A program made the position numbers and the translations under genes. Below the pieces are notes generated by a model, which was given only the letters and a program-made list of their open reading frames with translations, was not told where the DNA came from and made no database searches. From positions 7,898,501-7,962,500 of the forward strand of contig NZ_CP073720.1 of assembly GCF_025137375.1 (NCBI RefSeq): a stretch of DNA of 64,000 bases. Direction: 5' to 3'. Shown here one piece after another: positions 63,941 through 64,000 of the stretch (position 1 is the stretch's first letter; each line of letters begins with the position of its first letter). The DNA comes from Dactylosporangium fulvum (GTDB taxonomy: Bacteria; Actinomycetota; Actinomycetes; Mycobacteriales; Micromonosporaceae).

Positions 63941-64000
63941 CGGGCCACAGTAGATGACGGCTCTGACAATTTTCGCCGATCAGCGCGGCTCGAACAGGAC

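Overview
The window is one 64 kb stretch of very GC-rich DNA with dense, often translationally coupled genes, frequent GTG starts and strong GC bias at third codon positions. The conserved block der, cmk, rluB, scpB, scpA, parA, xerD, ald, together with acVLRF1, SARP/AfsR, SigE-family sigma factors and DUF1707 proteins, points to an actinobacterial chromosome. I would guess the Micromonosporaceae (Actinoplanes, Dactylosporangium or a relative), but that is inference from gene style and no 16S or marker gene is present. I saw no tRNA, rRNA or CRISPR array.

Left part (1-17 kb) is accessory and decayed. It holds an alpha/beta hydrolase, two oppositely oriented wrecked copies of one hypothetical gene, a DUF1707 membrane protein, an IS4-type transposase remnant, and an ECF42-type sigma operon containing two 40-residue proteins and a DHFR-like reductase. 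A coupled set of a small protein, a frameshifted protein with a terminal CxxC, an MFS transporter and an 80-residue protein follows and may be a decayed RiPP locus. Next come a lower-GC pair of adjacent genes that both carry a RHIM-like amyloid motif, then gap, a GlxA-type AraC regulator, a membrane protein, a frameshifted methyltransferase, a long imperfect inverted repeat and a frameshifted hypothetical gene.

Middle part (17-36 kb) is mostly regulatory and export genes: a CPBP protease; a histidine kinase and response regulator directly upstream of an ABC exporter with two permeases; a SigE-family sigma factor with its membrane partner; an AfsR/SARP regulator facing an FAD monooxygenase that is coupled to a 55-residue peptide; a membrane diguanylate cyclase with a decayed EAL domain; a large secreted discoidin/beta-helix protein behind LacI-type palindromes; and acVLRF1, a ribosome-rescue peptidyl-tRNA hydrolase.

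Right part (36-64 kb) is the conserved housekeeping backbone, with insertions. Der and Cmk are separated from RluB-ScpB-ScpA-ParA by a 5.4 kb insert (MarR with FMN reductase, a PLP enzyme, a WYL regulator, an ABC exporter). ParA is separated from XerD and Ald by a Ser/Thr kinase, a second sigma/anti-sigma-like pair, a 73-residue protein and a TetR regulator. ScpB carries an extraordinary disordered N-terminal extension of about 450 residues. The end holds a ricin-type lectin, DUF1772/AraC, YchJ, GNAT, an anti-sigma-type ATPase, ArfB, a lipoprotein, an NAD(P)-binding protein, an FAD oxidoreductase and a UvrA-like ATPase.

The best candidates for something new are the RHIM-motif gene pair (9285-10698), the peptide coupled to an FAD monooxygenase (28969-29136), the ECF42 operon with two microproteins (4889-5725), and the extended ScpB.
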